DNA from: Symbiodinium natans
Lineage: Eukaryota > Sar > Dinophyceae > Suessiales > Symbiodiniaceae
Direction of reading: 5' to 3'
Length of the DNA: 64,000 bases
Assembly: GCA_905221605.1 (NCBI GenBank)
Contig: CAJNDS010002337.1
Location: forward strand, 393,001 to 457,000
Below, one piece after another: positions 33,605 to 45,183 of the stretch. The notes beneath the pieces were generated by a model. It searched no databases and was not told where the DNA came from. It was given only the letters and a program-made list of their open reading frames with translations. The translations under genes and the position numbers were made by a program. The stretch's first letter is position 1, and the number at the start of each line of letters is the position of its first letter.

Positions 33605-36327
33605 TCAGACCTCCGTGGCAGTGGGCTTCTCTGTGGCAGCCGCGGCTGGGGCACTTGTCAGAAGCGTCGGGGCCTCCTCGGGCTTGAAGCGCTGGGAGTG
33701 CTCGCCGAAAGCGTTGGGCTTGCCCGAGTTCTCGTTCTTGCCGTAGGCAACCTTCAAAGAACAGGACCCGATTCTACAGCAGGTTGAGTTCAGGACTCTC
33801 AAAACTCAAAAAGGCACCAGGAACTTACCCGCCACAGGCCTCGGAGTGGCAGTGGAGATCCACACCTACCAGCTAGCAGCTACCCGGATCAGGAACGGTG
33901 AAGGTTCAAGAGCTTCAGCATTCTGCATGCTCGAGCTAGCAACGACACGCTTGCAAACATCGCTTCGCCTTCCAGCTCCTGCTCCTCGCTGACCCTCATG
34001 CGCATCACGAGGCGCATGAGGAAGAAGATCACCGCCGTGACCCCTGCGGAGTAGACAACGCCGAAAGCGGCGCCGGCGAGGTTCTTCACCAGCAGCATTC
34101 CATCGTTGCCGTAGATCAAGCCATCCCCAGAATCGAAGAAGCCGCCAAGGATGGCGCCCGCAAAGCCTCCGACTCCGTGGAGGCTGAAGCAGTCCAGCGA
34201 GTCGTCCACAAGGTTCAGCCTCTTCAGCCCACGAGCGGCGAAGATGCAGCACAGGGCACCAATAGCCCCAACCTCAGCATGCTGCCCCCCCCTGCCCTCA
34301 TTCCACAGACTTTGCATTTTCTCTGTCTCCTAGCCGGTCCTAGCCATCTTCCGCTTTGATTCAACCTGTCTCTATTCCTAATATTCCTATGAGCCTATCA
34401 GCTCTCCCACTGCTCTTCGAGTAGCCCCCAGAGCACCCAGAGGCTCCACGAAGCCGGCGCACGGGGTGATGTTCACCTTGATTTGGGGCACGAACTTGGA
34501 ACGAAAGCTGTCACTGGCATGGCCTGTACACATGTCATGCATGTCTTGGCCATGTCCGGCTAAGTCGCAAGTCCCGCCACCGCGCCGGACATGGCACCGA
34601 CGGAGGTGGGGGCCCCGTCCAGGATGCGCTCCACCGTGATCCAAGTGATCATGGCCGCAGCCGCCGCGATGTACGTGGTTGCCACAGCCAAAGCGCAGTC
34701 TCCGTTGGCGGCGAAGGCGGATCCGCCGTTGAAGCCGGTCCATCCAAGCCACAGGATGCCGCCGCCCAAAATGACGAAGGGCAGGTTGCTGGGAAAGGAC
34801 TCCGCTCGGTGCTTGCGCTCGCCCAGAAGCGACGCGAGCGCAAAGGCTGAAGTACCCGAGCTGATGTGGACCACTGTGCCGCCAGCAAAGTCCTCCCAGA
34901 GGACTGCAGCATCTGTCGCTGAAACAGCAGCCCTACTCACAACCCAGCTTCAGCCTTCCCCCCCCCCCACCCGTGCCACTTTATTGATCTTTGTTGGACG
35001 TCCTTGGCGCCCATCTCGGCGATCCAGCCGCCGCCCCAGATCCAGTGGCACAGGGGCACGTACACCGCAAGGACCCAGACGACGATGAAAATGGCATACG
35101 CCGAGAACCCTGCACACGCATCGGGTCGAACATATGCCCAAACTGTCCCACACTGCATGGTGCCTATGAAGAATCCCGTATTATCTTGACAGGTGAGCAA
35201 AGGGCCGTGCATATTATTCCTAGAGGTGAAGCTAAAATGAATCCTGTAGACGCGGGTGTCATTATCAAGGGGGAATTAGTGAACGAATCTCCCAAGAGAA
35301 AAAGATAGCGGTTTATCTTCTCGGGATAGAAGTAAAAGAGAGTTCGTTTCTCAGGCTTTTAGTGTTGGAATGCATGATTTAATATTAGAATCTTGTGCAC
35401 AGCGTGTTTGGATTAATATTTGAATTCAATTGTAAACGAGAGCATCTTTAACTTTCTAGAATGTGGAAATGAGGCAGTGAATGAGTGGGCGAAGCGCCCC
35501 TAAAATATATTTCAATGTGGGATTCTTTGTGGGTTTCTTTCTCGTTTCTCTTCTTGGTATTTTATTATGAGATTATGAGAATGAATGAGAGCAAGTAGTA
35601 TGAAGTGCTGATTGATTCTACGTTTAGAAAGCATCCGAAAAGCCGAGAAGCGAATGCGCTCCACCACAGCGCCCGAAATGATCGCCGCAGCAATGATGGC
35701 CTGGGCCATTGGTCGGGGCTAGAATAGAAGGATTTGAAACAAGTCCTCGCGGTCTACCTGTATACCTGATCTTGCCTGATGCCTCCTGATGCCCGTATCC
35801 AACCGAGTAGCGAAGGTCATCTGGAAGACGGCGAAGGTTAAGCCTCTCGGCGAGGGGTGCCCCAAAAGGGGCGGGGGGGAGGGGGGGGGTGGTGGGGGGA
35901 ATCATGATCTGTCGCTTGCCGAGAACTCCTAGGCCTGGCATGGTGGTGTCGGGCCAGACCTTGTCCAGATGACGGAAGCCGACGTACGTGAAGCCCTTGC
36001 CTGCACCCCACTCGTCGAAGGACCAGCTGAAGCCGAACACCAGCCACGTGATGGTCGTGAGTCCCATCGAGATGATGGACCTAAACTCTCAGCGTCTCAT
36101 GCGTCGCTCAACATCTCTCTCAACTGTTCGCAGATCTTTCTCAAGCGTTTGGCTGCTGTTGCTTCTTGGCTGTCGGCAAACATGCCGAGCAACATCATCA
36201 TGGTGTTCACGATGTTGCTGTCGCGGACTAAACCTCCATAGAAGAAGGCTAGCCCGGGTGTCATGAAGAGAACCAGCGCACAGGACATGGCCATCCATGC
36301 GGTGTCGCCATTGTTGAGGCCCTCCAT
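33605..36327 (-). CDS. AMT: Ammonium transporter (Amt), copy 6, with enlarged intron 4
   Basis: Exon 1 at 36191-36327, last exon 33605-33751. All exons keep frame. Intron 4 carries a 0.44-kb AT-rich insert between its two ends, and both splice sites of that intron (ATTC|GC and GTGCAG) are untouched. The copy could therefore still be spliced if a longer intron is tolerated. Exon 8 has LAGAAFG with AGVTAV. Confidence 0.88.
35165..35605. mobile_element. AT-rich foreign insert in Amt intron 4
   Basis: About 0.44 kb of sequence with clearly higher A+T than the array interrupts the unit. It is flanked by the 7-bp direct repeat TATGAAG (35165-35171 and 35599-35605). On the plus strand two short frames look protein-like: [20 protein letters not shown] with [16 protein letters not shown] (ending about 35306), then [16 protein letters not shown] and [14 protein letters not shown] (ending about 35421). 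Codon use there is A/T-ending, unlike the nuclear genes. A hairpin GGGCGAAGCGCCC follows. An organellar or bacterial source is plausible; the gene is not recognised. Confidence 0.7.
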
Positions 36328-36813
36328 CCCTTCGACCAAGCTGATGCTAGTGCAGGTTACCGCGCAGCGCCTTCGAGCCACATGCAAAGGCGAAGGGCCC
36401 CCTCATCATGAACCATGAGCCATCATGAGCCATCATGAGCCTCGCAAGCCTTGCCAGCCTTGCTGGCTGAGAGCACCAGCACAAGGAGAAGAAAGTCTTT
36501 GACGAGTTGAACTCGATGAGCTGCAGGGCCGACGGTGGTCCGGTGCCACATGCAGCTCACAAGGCTTGGCAGCTAGTTTGCCAAGTCGCTGCAGTCTTCG
36601 CTGCACTGCCTAGAGGCAGGATGAGATGCTGTCCTGTGCAGCATCACTTTGAAACTTGGGTCTCCAGGATGGACCTGGAGGCCCTCTATGCAGAGTCATT
36701 CGTCTTGAAGACGATGGCGCTCACGGTACTCCATACCGTTATAAGCTACAACATGTTACATCAAAATCACAGCCGGTCGGCCAATTAGGTTGCAGGAGTT
36801 CCTTCTGGAACTT

Positions 36814-39057
36814 TCAGACCTCCGTGGCAGTGGGCTTCTCTGTGGCAGCCGCGGCTGGGGCACTTGTCAGAAGCGTCGGGGCCTCCTCGGGCTTGAAGCG
36901 CTGGGAGTGCTCGCCGAAAGCGTTGGGCTTGCCCGAGTTCTCGTTCTTGCCGTAGGCAACCTTCAAAGAACAGGACCCGATTCTACAACAGGTTGAGTTC
37001 AGGACTCTCAAAACTCAAAAAGGCACCAGGAACTTACCCGCCACAGGCCTCGGAGTGGCAGTGGAGATCCACACCTACCAGCTTCAGCATTCTGCATGCT
37101 CGAGCTAGCAACGACACGCTTGCAAACATCGCTTCGCCTTCCAGCTCCTGCTCCTCGCTGACCCTCATGCGCATCACGAGGCGCATGAGGAAGAAGATCA
37201 CCGCCGTGACCCCTGCGGAGTAGACAACGCCGAAAGCGGCGCCGGCGAGGTTCTTCACCAGCAGCATTCCATCGTTGCCGTAGATCAAGCCATCCCCAGA
37301 ATCGAAGAAGCCGCCAAGGATGGCGCCCGCAAAGCCTCCGACTCCGTGGAGGCTGAAGCAGTCCAGCGAGTCGTCCACAAGGTTCAGCCTCTTCAGCCCA
37401 CGAGCGGCGAAGATGCAGCACAGGGCACCAATAGCCCCAACCTCAGCATGCTGCCCCCCCCTGCCCTCATTCCACAGACTTTGCATTTTCTCTGTCTCCT
37501 AGCCGGTCCTAGCCATCTTCCGCTTTGATTCAACCTGTCTCTATTCCTAATATTCCTATGAGCCTATCAGCTCTCCCACTGCTCTTCGAGTAGCCCCCAG
37601 AGCACCCAGAGGCTCCACGAAGCCGGCGCACGGGGTGATGTTCACCTTGATTTGGGGTACGAGCGTGGAACGAAAGCTGTCACTTGCATGGCCTGTACAC
37701 ATGTCATGCATGTCTTGAAGGCCATGTCCGGCTAAGTCGCAAGTCCCGCCACCGCGCCGGACATGGCACCGACGGACGTGGGGGCCCCGTCCAGGATGCG
37801 CTCCACCGTGATCCAAGTGATCATGGCCGCAGCCGCCGCGATGTACGTGGTTGCCACAGCCAAGGCGCAGTCTCCGTTGGCGGCGAAGGCGGATCCGCCG
37901 TTGAAGCCGGTCCATCCAAGCCACAGGATGCCGCCGCCCAAAATGACGAAGGGCAGGTTGCTGGGAAAGGACTCCGCTCGGTGCTTGCGCTCGCCCAGAA
38001 GCGACGCGAGCGCAAAGGCTGAAGTACCCGAGCTGATGTGGACCACTGTGCCGCCAGCAAAGTCCTCCCAGAGGACTGCAGCATCTGTCGTTGAAGACAG
38101 CAGCCCTACTCACAACCCACCTTCAGCCTTCCCCCCCCCGCCCCACCCGCGCCACTTTATTGATCTTTGTTGGACGTCCTTGGCGCCCATCTCGGCGATC
38201 CAGCCGCCGCCCCAGATCCAGTGGCACAGGGGCACGTACACCGCAAGGACCCAGACGACGATGAAAATGGCATACGCCGAGAACCCTGCACACGCATACG
38301 CCGAGAACCCTGCACACGCATCGGGTCGAACATAGAGTGCTGATTGATTCTACGTTTAGAAAGCATCCGAAAAGCCGAGAAGCGAATGCGCTCCACCACA
38401 GCGCCCGAAATGATCGCCGCAGCAATGATGGCCTGGGCCATTGGTCGGGGCTAGAATAGAAGGATTTGAAACAAGTCCTCGCGGTCTACCTGTATACCTG
38501 ATCTTGCCTGATGCCTCCTGATGCCCGTATCCAACCGAGTAGCGAAGGTCATCTGGAAGACGGCGAAGGTTAAGCCTCTCGGCGAGGGGTGCCCCAAAAG
38601 GGGCGGGGGGGAGGGGGGGGGTGGTGGGGAATCATGATCTGTCGCTTGCCCAGAACTCCTAGGCCTGGCATGGTGGTGTCGGGCCAGACCTTGTCCAGAT
38701 GACGGAAGCCGACGTACGTGAAGCCCTTGCCTGCACCCCACTCGTCGAAGGACCAGCTGAAGCCGAACACCAGCCACGTGATGGTCGTGAGTCCCATCGA
38801 GATGATGGACCTAAACTCTCAGCGTCTCATGCGTCTCTCAACATCTCTCTCAACTGTTCGCAGATCTTTCTCAAGCGTTGGGCTGCTGTTGCTTCTTGGC
38901 TGTCGGCAAACATGCCGAGCAACATCATCATGGTGTTCACGATGTTGCTGTCGCGGACTAAACCTCCATAGAAGAAGGCTAGCCCGGGTGTCATGAAGAG
39001 AACCAGCGCACAGGACATGGCCATCCATGCGGTGTCGCCATTGTTGAGGCCCTCCAT
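36814..39057 (-). CDS. AMT: Ammonium transporter (Amt), copy 7, duplicated acceptor
   Basis: Exon 1 at 38921-39057, last exon 36814-36960. Intron 8 lacks about 43 bp near 37081. At 38279-38325 the acceptor of intron 4 and the first bases of exon 5 are tandemly duplicated (24 bp, CGAGAACCCTGCACACGCAT twice), giving two possible 3' splice sites. Using the upstream one would add eight residues in frame after RFSAYA. Part of intron 4 is also deleted, shortening it. Confidence 0.85.
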
Positions 39058-39543
39058 CCCTTCGACCAAGCTGATGCTAGTGCAGGTTACCGTGCAGCGC
39101 CTTCGAGCCACATGCAAAGGCGAAGGGCCCCCTCATCATGAACCATGAGCCATCATGAGCCATCATGAGCCTCGCAAGCCTTGCCAGCCTTGCTGGCTGA
39201 GAGCACCAGCACAAGGAGAAGAAAGTCTTTGACGAGTTGAACTCGATGAGCTGCAGGGCCGACGGTGGTCCGGTGCCACATGCAGCTCACAAGGCTTGGC
39301 AGCTAGTTTGCCAAGTCGCTGCAGTCTTCGCTGCACTGCCTAGAGGCAGGATGAGATGCTGTCCTGTGCAGCATCACTTTGAAACTTGGGTCTCCAGGAT
39401 GGACCTGGAGGCCCTCTATGCAGAGTCATTCGTCTTGAAGACGATGGCGCTCACGGTACTCCATACCGTTATAAGCTACAACATGTTACATCAAAATCAC
39501 AGCCGGTCGGCCAATTAGGTTGCAGGAGTTCCTTCTGGAACTT

Positions 39544-41822
39544 TCAGACCTCCGTGGCAGTGGGCTTCTCTGTGGCAGCCGCGGCTGGGGCACTTGTCAG
39601 AAGCGTCGGGGCCTCCTCGGGCTTGAAGCGCTGGGAGTGCTCGCCGAAAGCGTTGGGCTTGCCCGAGTTCTCGTTCTTGCCGTAGGCAACCTTCAAAGAA
39701 CAGGACCCGATTCTACAGCAGGTTGAGTTCAGGACTCTCAAAACTCAAAAGGCACCAGGAACTTACCCGCCACAGGCCTCGGAGTGGCAGTGGAGATCCA
39801 CACCTACCAGCTAGCAGCTACCCGGATCAGGAACGGTGAAGGTTCAAGAGCTTCAGCATTCTGCATGCTCGAGCTAGCAACGACACGCTTGCAAACATCG
39901 CTTCGCCTTCCAGCTCCTGCTCCTCGCTGACCCTCATGCGCATCACGAGGCGCATGAGGAAGAAGATCACCGCCGTGACCCCTGCGGAGTAGACAACGCC
40001 GAAAGCGGCGCCGGCGAGGTTCTTCGCCAGCAGCATTCCATCGTTGCCGTAGATCAAGCCATCCCCAGAATCGAAGAAGCCGCCAAGGATGGCGCCCGCA
40101 AAGCCTCCGACTCCGTGGAGGCTGAAGCAGTCCAGCGAGTCGTCCACAAGGTTCAGCCTCTTCAGCCCGCGAGCTGCGAAGATGCAGCACAGGGCACCAA
40201 TAGCCCCAACCTCAGCACGCTGCCCCCCCCTTGCCCTCATTCCACAGGCTTTGCATTTTCTCTGTCTCCTAGCCGGTCCTAGCCATCTTCCGCTTTGATT
40301 CAACCTGTCTCTATTCCTATGAGCCTATCAGCTCTCCCACTGCTCTTCGAGTAGCCCCCAGAGCACCCAGAGGCTCCACGAAGCCGGCGCACGGGGTGAT
40401 GTTCACCTTGATTTGGGGCACGAACTTGGAACGAAAGCTGTCACTGGCATGGCCTGTACACATGTCATGCATGTCTTGAAGGCCATGTCCGGCTAAGTCG
40501 CAAGTCCCGCCACCGCGCCGGACATGGCACCGACGGACGTGGGGGCCCCGTCCAGGATGCGCTCCACCGTGATCCAAGTGATCATGGCCGCAGCCGCCGC
40601 GATGTACGTGGTTGCCACAGCCAAGGCGCAGTCTCCGTTGGCAGCGAAGGCGGATCCGCCGTTGAAGCCGGTCCATCCAAGCCACAGGATGCCGCCGCCC
40701 AAAATGACGAAGGGCAGGTTGCTGGGAAAGGACTCCGCTCGGTGCTTGCGCTCACCCAGAAGCGACGCGAGCGCAAAGGCTGAAGTACCCGAGCTGATGT
40801 GGACCACTGTGCCGCCAGCAAAGTCCTCCCAGAGGACTGCAGCATCTGTCGCTGAAGACAGCAGCCCTACTCACAACCCAGCTTCAGCCTTCCCCCCCCC
40901 CCCCACCCGTGCCACTTTATTGATCTTTGTTGGACGTCCTTGGCGCCCATCTCGGCGATCCAGCCGCCGCCCCAGATCCAGTGGCACAGGGGCACGTACA
41001 CCGCAAGGACCCAGACGACGATGAAAATGGCATACGCCGAGAACCCTGCACACGCATCGGGTCGAACACACCCAAACTGTCCCAAACTGCATGGTGCCTA
41101 GAGTGCTGATTGATTCTACGTTTAGAAAGCATCCGAAAAGCCGAGAAGCGAATGCGCTCCACCACAGCGCCCGAAATGATCGCCGCAGCAATGATGGCCT
41201 GGGCCATTGGTCGGGGCTAGAATAGAAGGATTTGGAACAAGTCCTCGCGGTCTACCTGTATACCTGATCTTGCCTGATGCCTCCTGATGCCCGTATCCAA
41301 CCGAGTAGCGAAGGTCATCTGGAAGACGGCGAAGGTTAAGCCTCTCGGCGAGGGTGCCCCAAAAGGGGCGGGGGGGAGGGGGGGGGTGGTGGGGAATCAT
41401 GATCTGTCGCTTGCCCAGAACTCCTAGGCCTGGCATGGTGGTGTCGGGCCAGACCTTGTCCAAATGACGGAAGCCGACGTACGTGAAGCCCTTGCCTGCA
41501 CCCCACTCGTCGAAGGACCAGCTGAAGCCGAACACCAGCCACGTGATGGTCGTGAGTCCCATCGAGATGATGGACCTAAACTCTCAGCGTCTCATGCGGC
41601 TCTCAACATCTCTCTCAACTGTTCGCAGATCTTTCTCAAGCGTTTGGCTGCTGTTGCTTCTTGGCTGTCGGCAAACATGCCGAGCAACATCATCATGGTG
41701 TTCACGATGTTGCTGTCGCGGACTAAACCTCCATAGAAGAAGGCTAGCCCGGGTGTCATGAAGAGAACCAGCGCACAGGACATGGCCATCCATGCGGTGT
41801 CGCCATTGTTGAGGCCCTCCAT
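39544..41822 (-). CDS. AMT: Ammonium transporter (Amt), copy 8 (5'-most)
   Basis: Intact: exon 1 at 41686-41822, last exon 39544-39690. Exon 8 has Ala for Val in MLLAKNLAG and the AGVTAV form. The unit loses similarity to the others just upstream of the start, at about 41882, where the spacer is replaced by unique sequence. This copy may therefore hold the original single-copy 5' flank and promoter of the array. Confidence 0.9.
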
Positions 41823-41881
41823 CCCTTCCACCAAGCTGATGCTAGTGCAGGTTACCGTGCAGCGCCTTCGAGCCACGTGCA

Positions 41882-42309
41882 AACGCAAGAAGCCGAACCG
41901 ATTCAAGGTGGTGATCCCTGCAAGCTTAAACCTTCAGCACCAGCACTGCTTGCGGTTGCATGAGATCCGCCGAGGCCGGAGGCCTGAGGCGTTTAGCTCC
42001 AGGTCTAAGGAACCTTTCATAGTTGTACCCACCCCCTACCCCCTTCCAGGGCGCACGGGCCTGCCGCGCGGCCGAGTTTTTTAGCGCGGAACCACCCACC
42101 CCGAGTGGGGGGAGGGGGAGAGGGTGAGGGGAAGGGGGGGAGGGGGGCGGCCCCCCACCCCGGCATCTTCCCCACTTCTCGTGAACCCTCAATTCGCCTC
42201 GGTACCCTTGCCGAGGCGGCTTCGCGTTAGCGGTTAAATTACATGCAGAAGGCTTCCGGAGTCACACGTTGATCATTTCGCAGGGACGGGACGGTTATTG
42301 TCTTCAGAT
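41882..42309. other. Right border of the Amt array, no gene seen
   Basis: Unique sequence with purine-rich G runs near 42105-42160. This is the DNA 5' of the transporter array. No motif that I can call a promoter is evident. Confidence 0.5.
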
Positions 42310-43070
42310 GTAAAAAAGGTCACCCAAGGGCTGAGCTCTGTCAGGGACAAGCGCCCATCGCGGCCTGACGGCCGTAATTTGGTAGCTATGGAAATAATTC
42401 GTGGCCCGCAATAGCCCGCAGAAAGCATGAAAGATATTTATGACAACTGCGGTGCTGCACGAACCGGAACTTGTCCCCTCGCAAACTCCGACAGAAGCAA
42501 TTGGCGCAGCGGCCACCTGCATCTGCTAAGGCCCAGATCTGTGCGAGATCCACAGGCAGAAGCCTTAGAATGGCCATGCCACGCCATGCCCGAAGTCAGC
42601 TGTAAATGCAGGAAGGCATCCCTTCAAGAATCTGCCTGATTTCTTAGAAGGGGTTGAGCAGCCCCGTTCTCTGCAAAACCACAGACAAGTTTGGTGGAGG
42701 ACTTGTAAGAAATTCGCACATCAGGCTGCTCTAGGCCTGATGCCCAGAATGATCGAAGTGACTCCGAGCGTCAGCTCCCTCAACGAAGCCATCCTGGCAG
42801 GAAAAAATGCCGGGAGACCCCACAAACTGCGTTCGGCACCTCCACTCTACGAGCGCTCTCGGTGCTGCGCTTTACTTTCGCCGTTAAATGGAGGGATGTC
42901 ACGCAGGCCTGATTGAAGTCCAGCTGTGCCTGAGTTGTGCGCACTCTGGACTGACGTGGTGTTGGGCGGTTGCAGGTTTTCAAGTACGTCGGTCGCTTCT
43001 GCTGTAGCATGGCCATGGCACAAAAGTCGCAGCATAGTCTCTGAAGGCGAGCCCATCCACCTCCCATGGG
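42310..43070 (-). CDS. EH domain on the 5' side of the Amt array
   Basis: Minus-strand exons rebuild a fourth EH domain. About 43020-43067 gives PWEVDGLAFRDYAATF. 42517-42563 gives LLPVDLAQIWALADAG. The exon starting at 42364 gives RDGRLSLTELSPWVT. The second and third join in phase into the loop DAGRDGRLSLTE. It is on the same strand as EH1-EH3 at 7.3-12.4 kb, which lie on the other side of the transporter array. It may be the first EH domain of one gene split by the array, or a separate EH gene. The segment linking the first and second exons was not found. Confidence 0.6.
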
Positions 43071-43222
43071 CCTGCACAAAACGACCGAATAATCAGAAGA
43101 GTCTCAAAAGCCAGGGGGATGAAACGACTGCCTCCTGGAGGTTCGTCAGGAATGCTGGGACCTCCGGATTTGACGCTGGCATTCGCAATTCCATAACTAG
43201 CGGATCGAGCGGAATTACATCC

Positions 43223-43224
<2 letters not shown>

Positions 43225-43318
<94 letters not shown>
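43225..43318. repeat. (CA)n microsatellite
   Basis: About 47 perfect CA dinucleotides. The Thr/His and Cys/Val open frames across it are artefacts of the repeat. Confidence 0.97.
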
Positions 43319-43319
<1 letters not shown>

Positions 43320-45005
43320 CTATGCAAATTATGCAACTGTTTGTTTGGACTTGTGACTTGTCGTTCCGTGCACGGGCTGGGTGCACATTTCTGCATGGAT
43401 GCCAGCCAGAGCCAGCGAACAAGCAAGCACACATGCATGCATGCATAAATTCTACAACAGAGCATGCAAGCAAGAGAGTGCTTGGAAGCACGCATAATGG
43501 CAATCCTACGCGAGCGCAGGCAAGAACCGGCGCACGTGCCTTTGCAATTGCTAGCAATATTTCTTAGGCAAGCCCACGCAGAGCATTGTGGATTGCGAGG
43601 TGTGGGTCGGAGAGCTGAAGCCAAACGTCCGGTTTGGCAGGCGGCAGCCTGGCAGCGACTGAGGTGGGACACCACTTCATCACACTATCCGCCACGCTAG
43701 GTGGCTGGGCGAAAAGTTGTGCTAACTCCACCTCCGGGCAGCATACGGATCGGCATCGACTGCCGGCAGGAAACCGCCCACGACCGCACTGGCCCCCCAC
43801 AGGTTGGCTGCCCCGTGAGACCCAAAGCCTCCGGTCGACAGCTGCGCAGGTCGTACTGGGGTGCATGGCGTTCCGCCTTGAAGTCACAAGGTTTGCCTGA
43901 TTGACGAAACCGGCGTCCCGAAATGTCGGCAGTGCCCGTCGGCAGGCCACGCAACCAAAGCCGCCCTAGCTTTCACCGGAATGCGTGTTGTTGGTGCGCG
44001 CCAATGCCGAGCGGGGCTGTGGTACGCAAATCGGCATCTAAGGCAAAGAGGCAACTGAAAAACTTGGAGCTTGATTCGGGCTATAGATGTTGCTACTACG
44101 AGTACCTACATGCACGTGTCATCGTGCTGTTTTCAAACGAGTAGTACCGCCGGCCCCCGTGTTGGTTCGTCCACCAAAAAACACAAACGGCGCACGCTAG
44201 GACTGCTAGGACACAGCACCTCAATGCCTGGCAACGCCTCAGACTCCGGCTGGCAGTCTCACTGGCAGCCTCTGGCATGCTGCGCACATGATCTAAGCTA
44301 TGGGCTCTTTCTGGCACGCTGGGAGTATCGACCCCAAGTCACTCCATAAATTTATGTGAATCTTGGGGTTCCGGAGTCACTTAGTTGAAAAAAGCCTGGT
44401 CCGCAAAGCTGAGCCAATGTTGTTGATGGCTTCCTAGAATCTGGAGCTCTGCTGTTAAGAAGTTAAGAACTTTTTGGGGTCTGGGAGTATCCTAGTACAG
44501 TGCACAGCAATCGCAGTAGTTTGCGCACTATTCAAGAGTCGCTATTATAAGTTTGAGATGCACCACTGAATGCATAAAAAATTGGGGGGGGGGGGGGGGG
44601 CAGAGCTCCTGCATCGCCCAGCCAAAGTCTGCAACCGCAGCTCCCGGGCTGGCCTCAGGCAACTCGGGCAGCTCCAAAGGGCTCACAAGTCGTAAGTCTG
44701 CAAAAGGATCTGGGGCCTACTGATCTAGCTGAATCTAGCAAAAACACGCTAAAACCACACCCAAACCAAGAAAGCTCCCAAGACATTCAAGATTCAAGAG
44801 CACTTCAAAGGACAGGAGGCACCCGTTTGCTGGACATGTTGGTACGGTAACTGTCGCTCTAGTGGGTCAGCATGCAATACCAGTCGGATCCCCGATCTTC
44901 TGTGGCCTGCTTGACAAACAAGTGCGAAGGACAAAGGCCGCGAGCATCTACACATTCTTGGAAGGCGTGCGAGAAAAACCCGAGAAAGATCGATGCCCAG
45001 AGCTT
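43320..45005. other. Unassigned sequence between EH and plastid-gene arrays
   Basis: Several medium frames occur on both strands (for example 43564-43950 minus) but none carries a recognisable motif or splice-consistent partner. A poly-G run lies at 44584-44600. Confidence 0.5.
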
Positions 45006-45183
45006 GAAGCAGCCAGCTGTTCCTTCCTTTTCCCTGGCTGCTTGCCTATCCCTCAAGAAATGTGCACCTTCAAAAGCGCATTGGGTCGCACGACTGCGAG
45101 CAAAACTCTTTCATCTGCAGATCCTTTCGAAGATCTGCCGCTGTAGACTATCTAGTGTTAAGTTAAACGGAAAACGCAGCAGC

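Larger units (their letters stand above)
14087..41881. repeat. Tandem array of ammonium-transporter units (about 2.77 kb)
   Basis: The shared landmark GCAGCGCCTTCGAGCC recurs at 14090, 16864, 24856, 27623, 30386, 33155, 36364, 39094 and 41859, giving unit lengths of 2774, 2767, 2763, 2769, 3209 (with insert), 2730 and 2765. The second unit is cut at 19552 by an inverted-repeat element. Units are near-identical over exons, introns and spacers. The spacer (for example 14150-14510) carries no exon I can identify, although three short frames are repeated in every copy. Between units only 0.4 kb separates the stop of one gene from the first exon of the next. Confidence 0.95.

Noticed and set aside
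42926-43675. Frames of 154-231 codons across the CA repeat
   Set aside because: Thr/His and Cys/Val runs encoded by the microsatellite; no domain.
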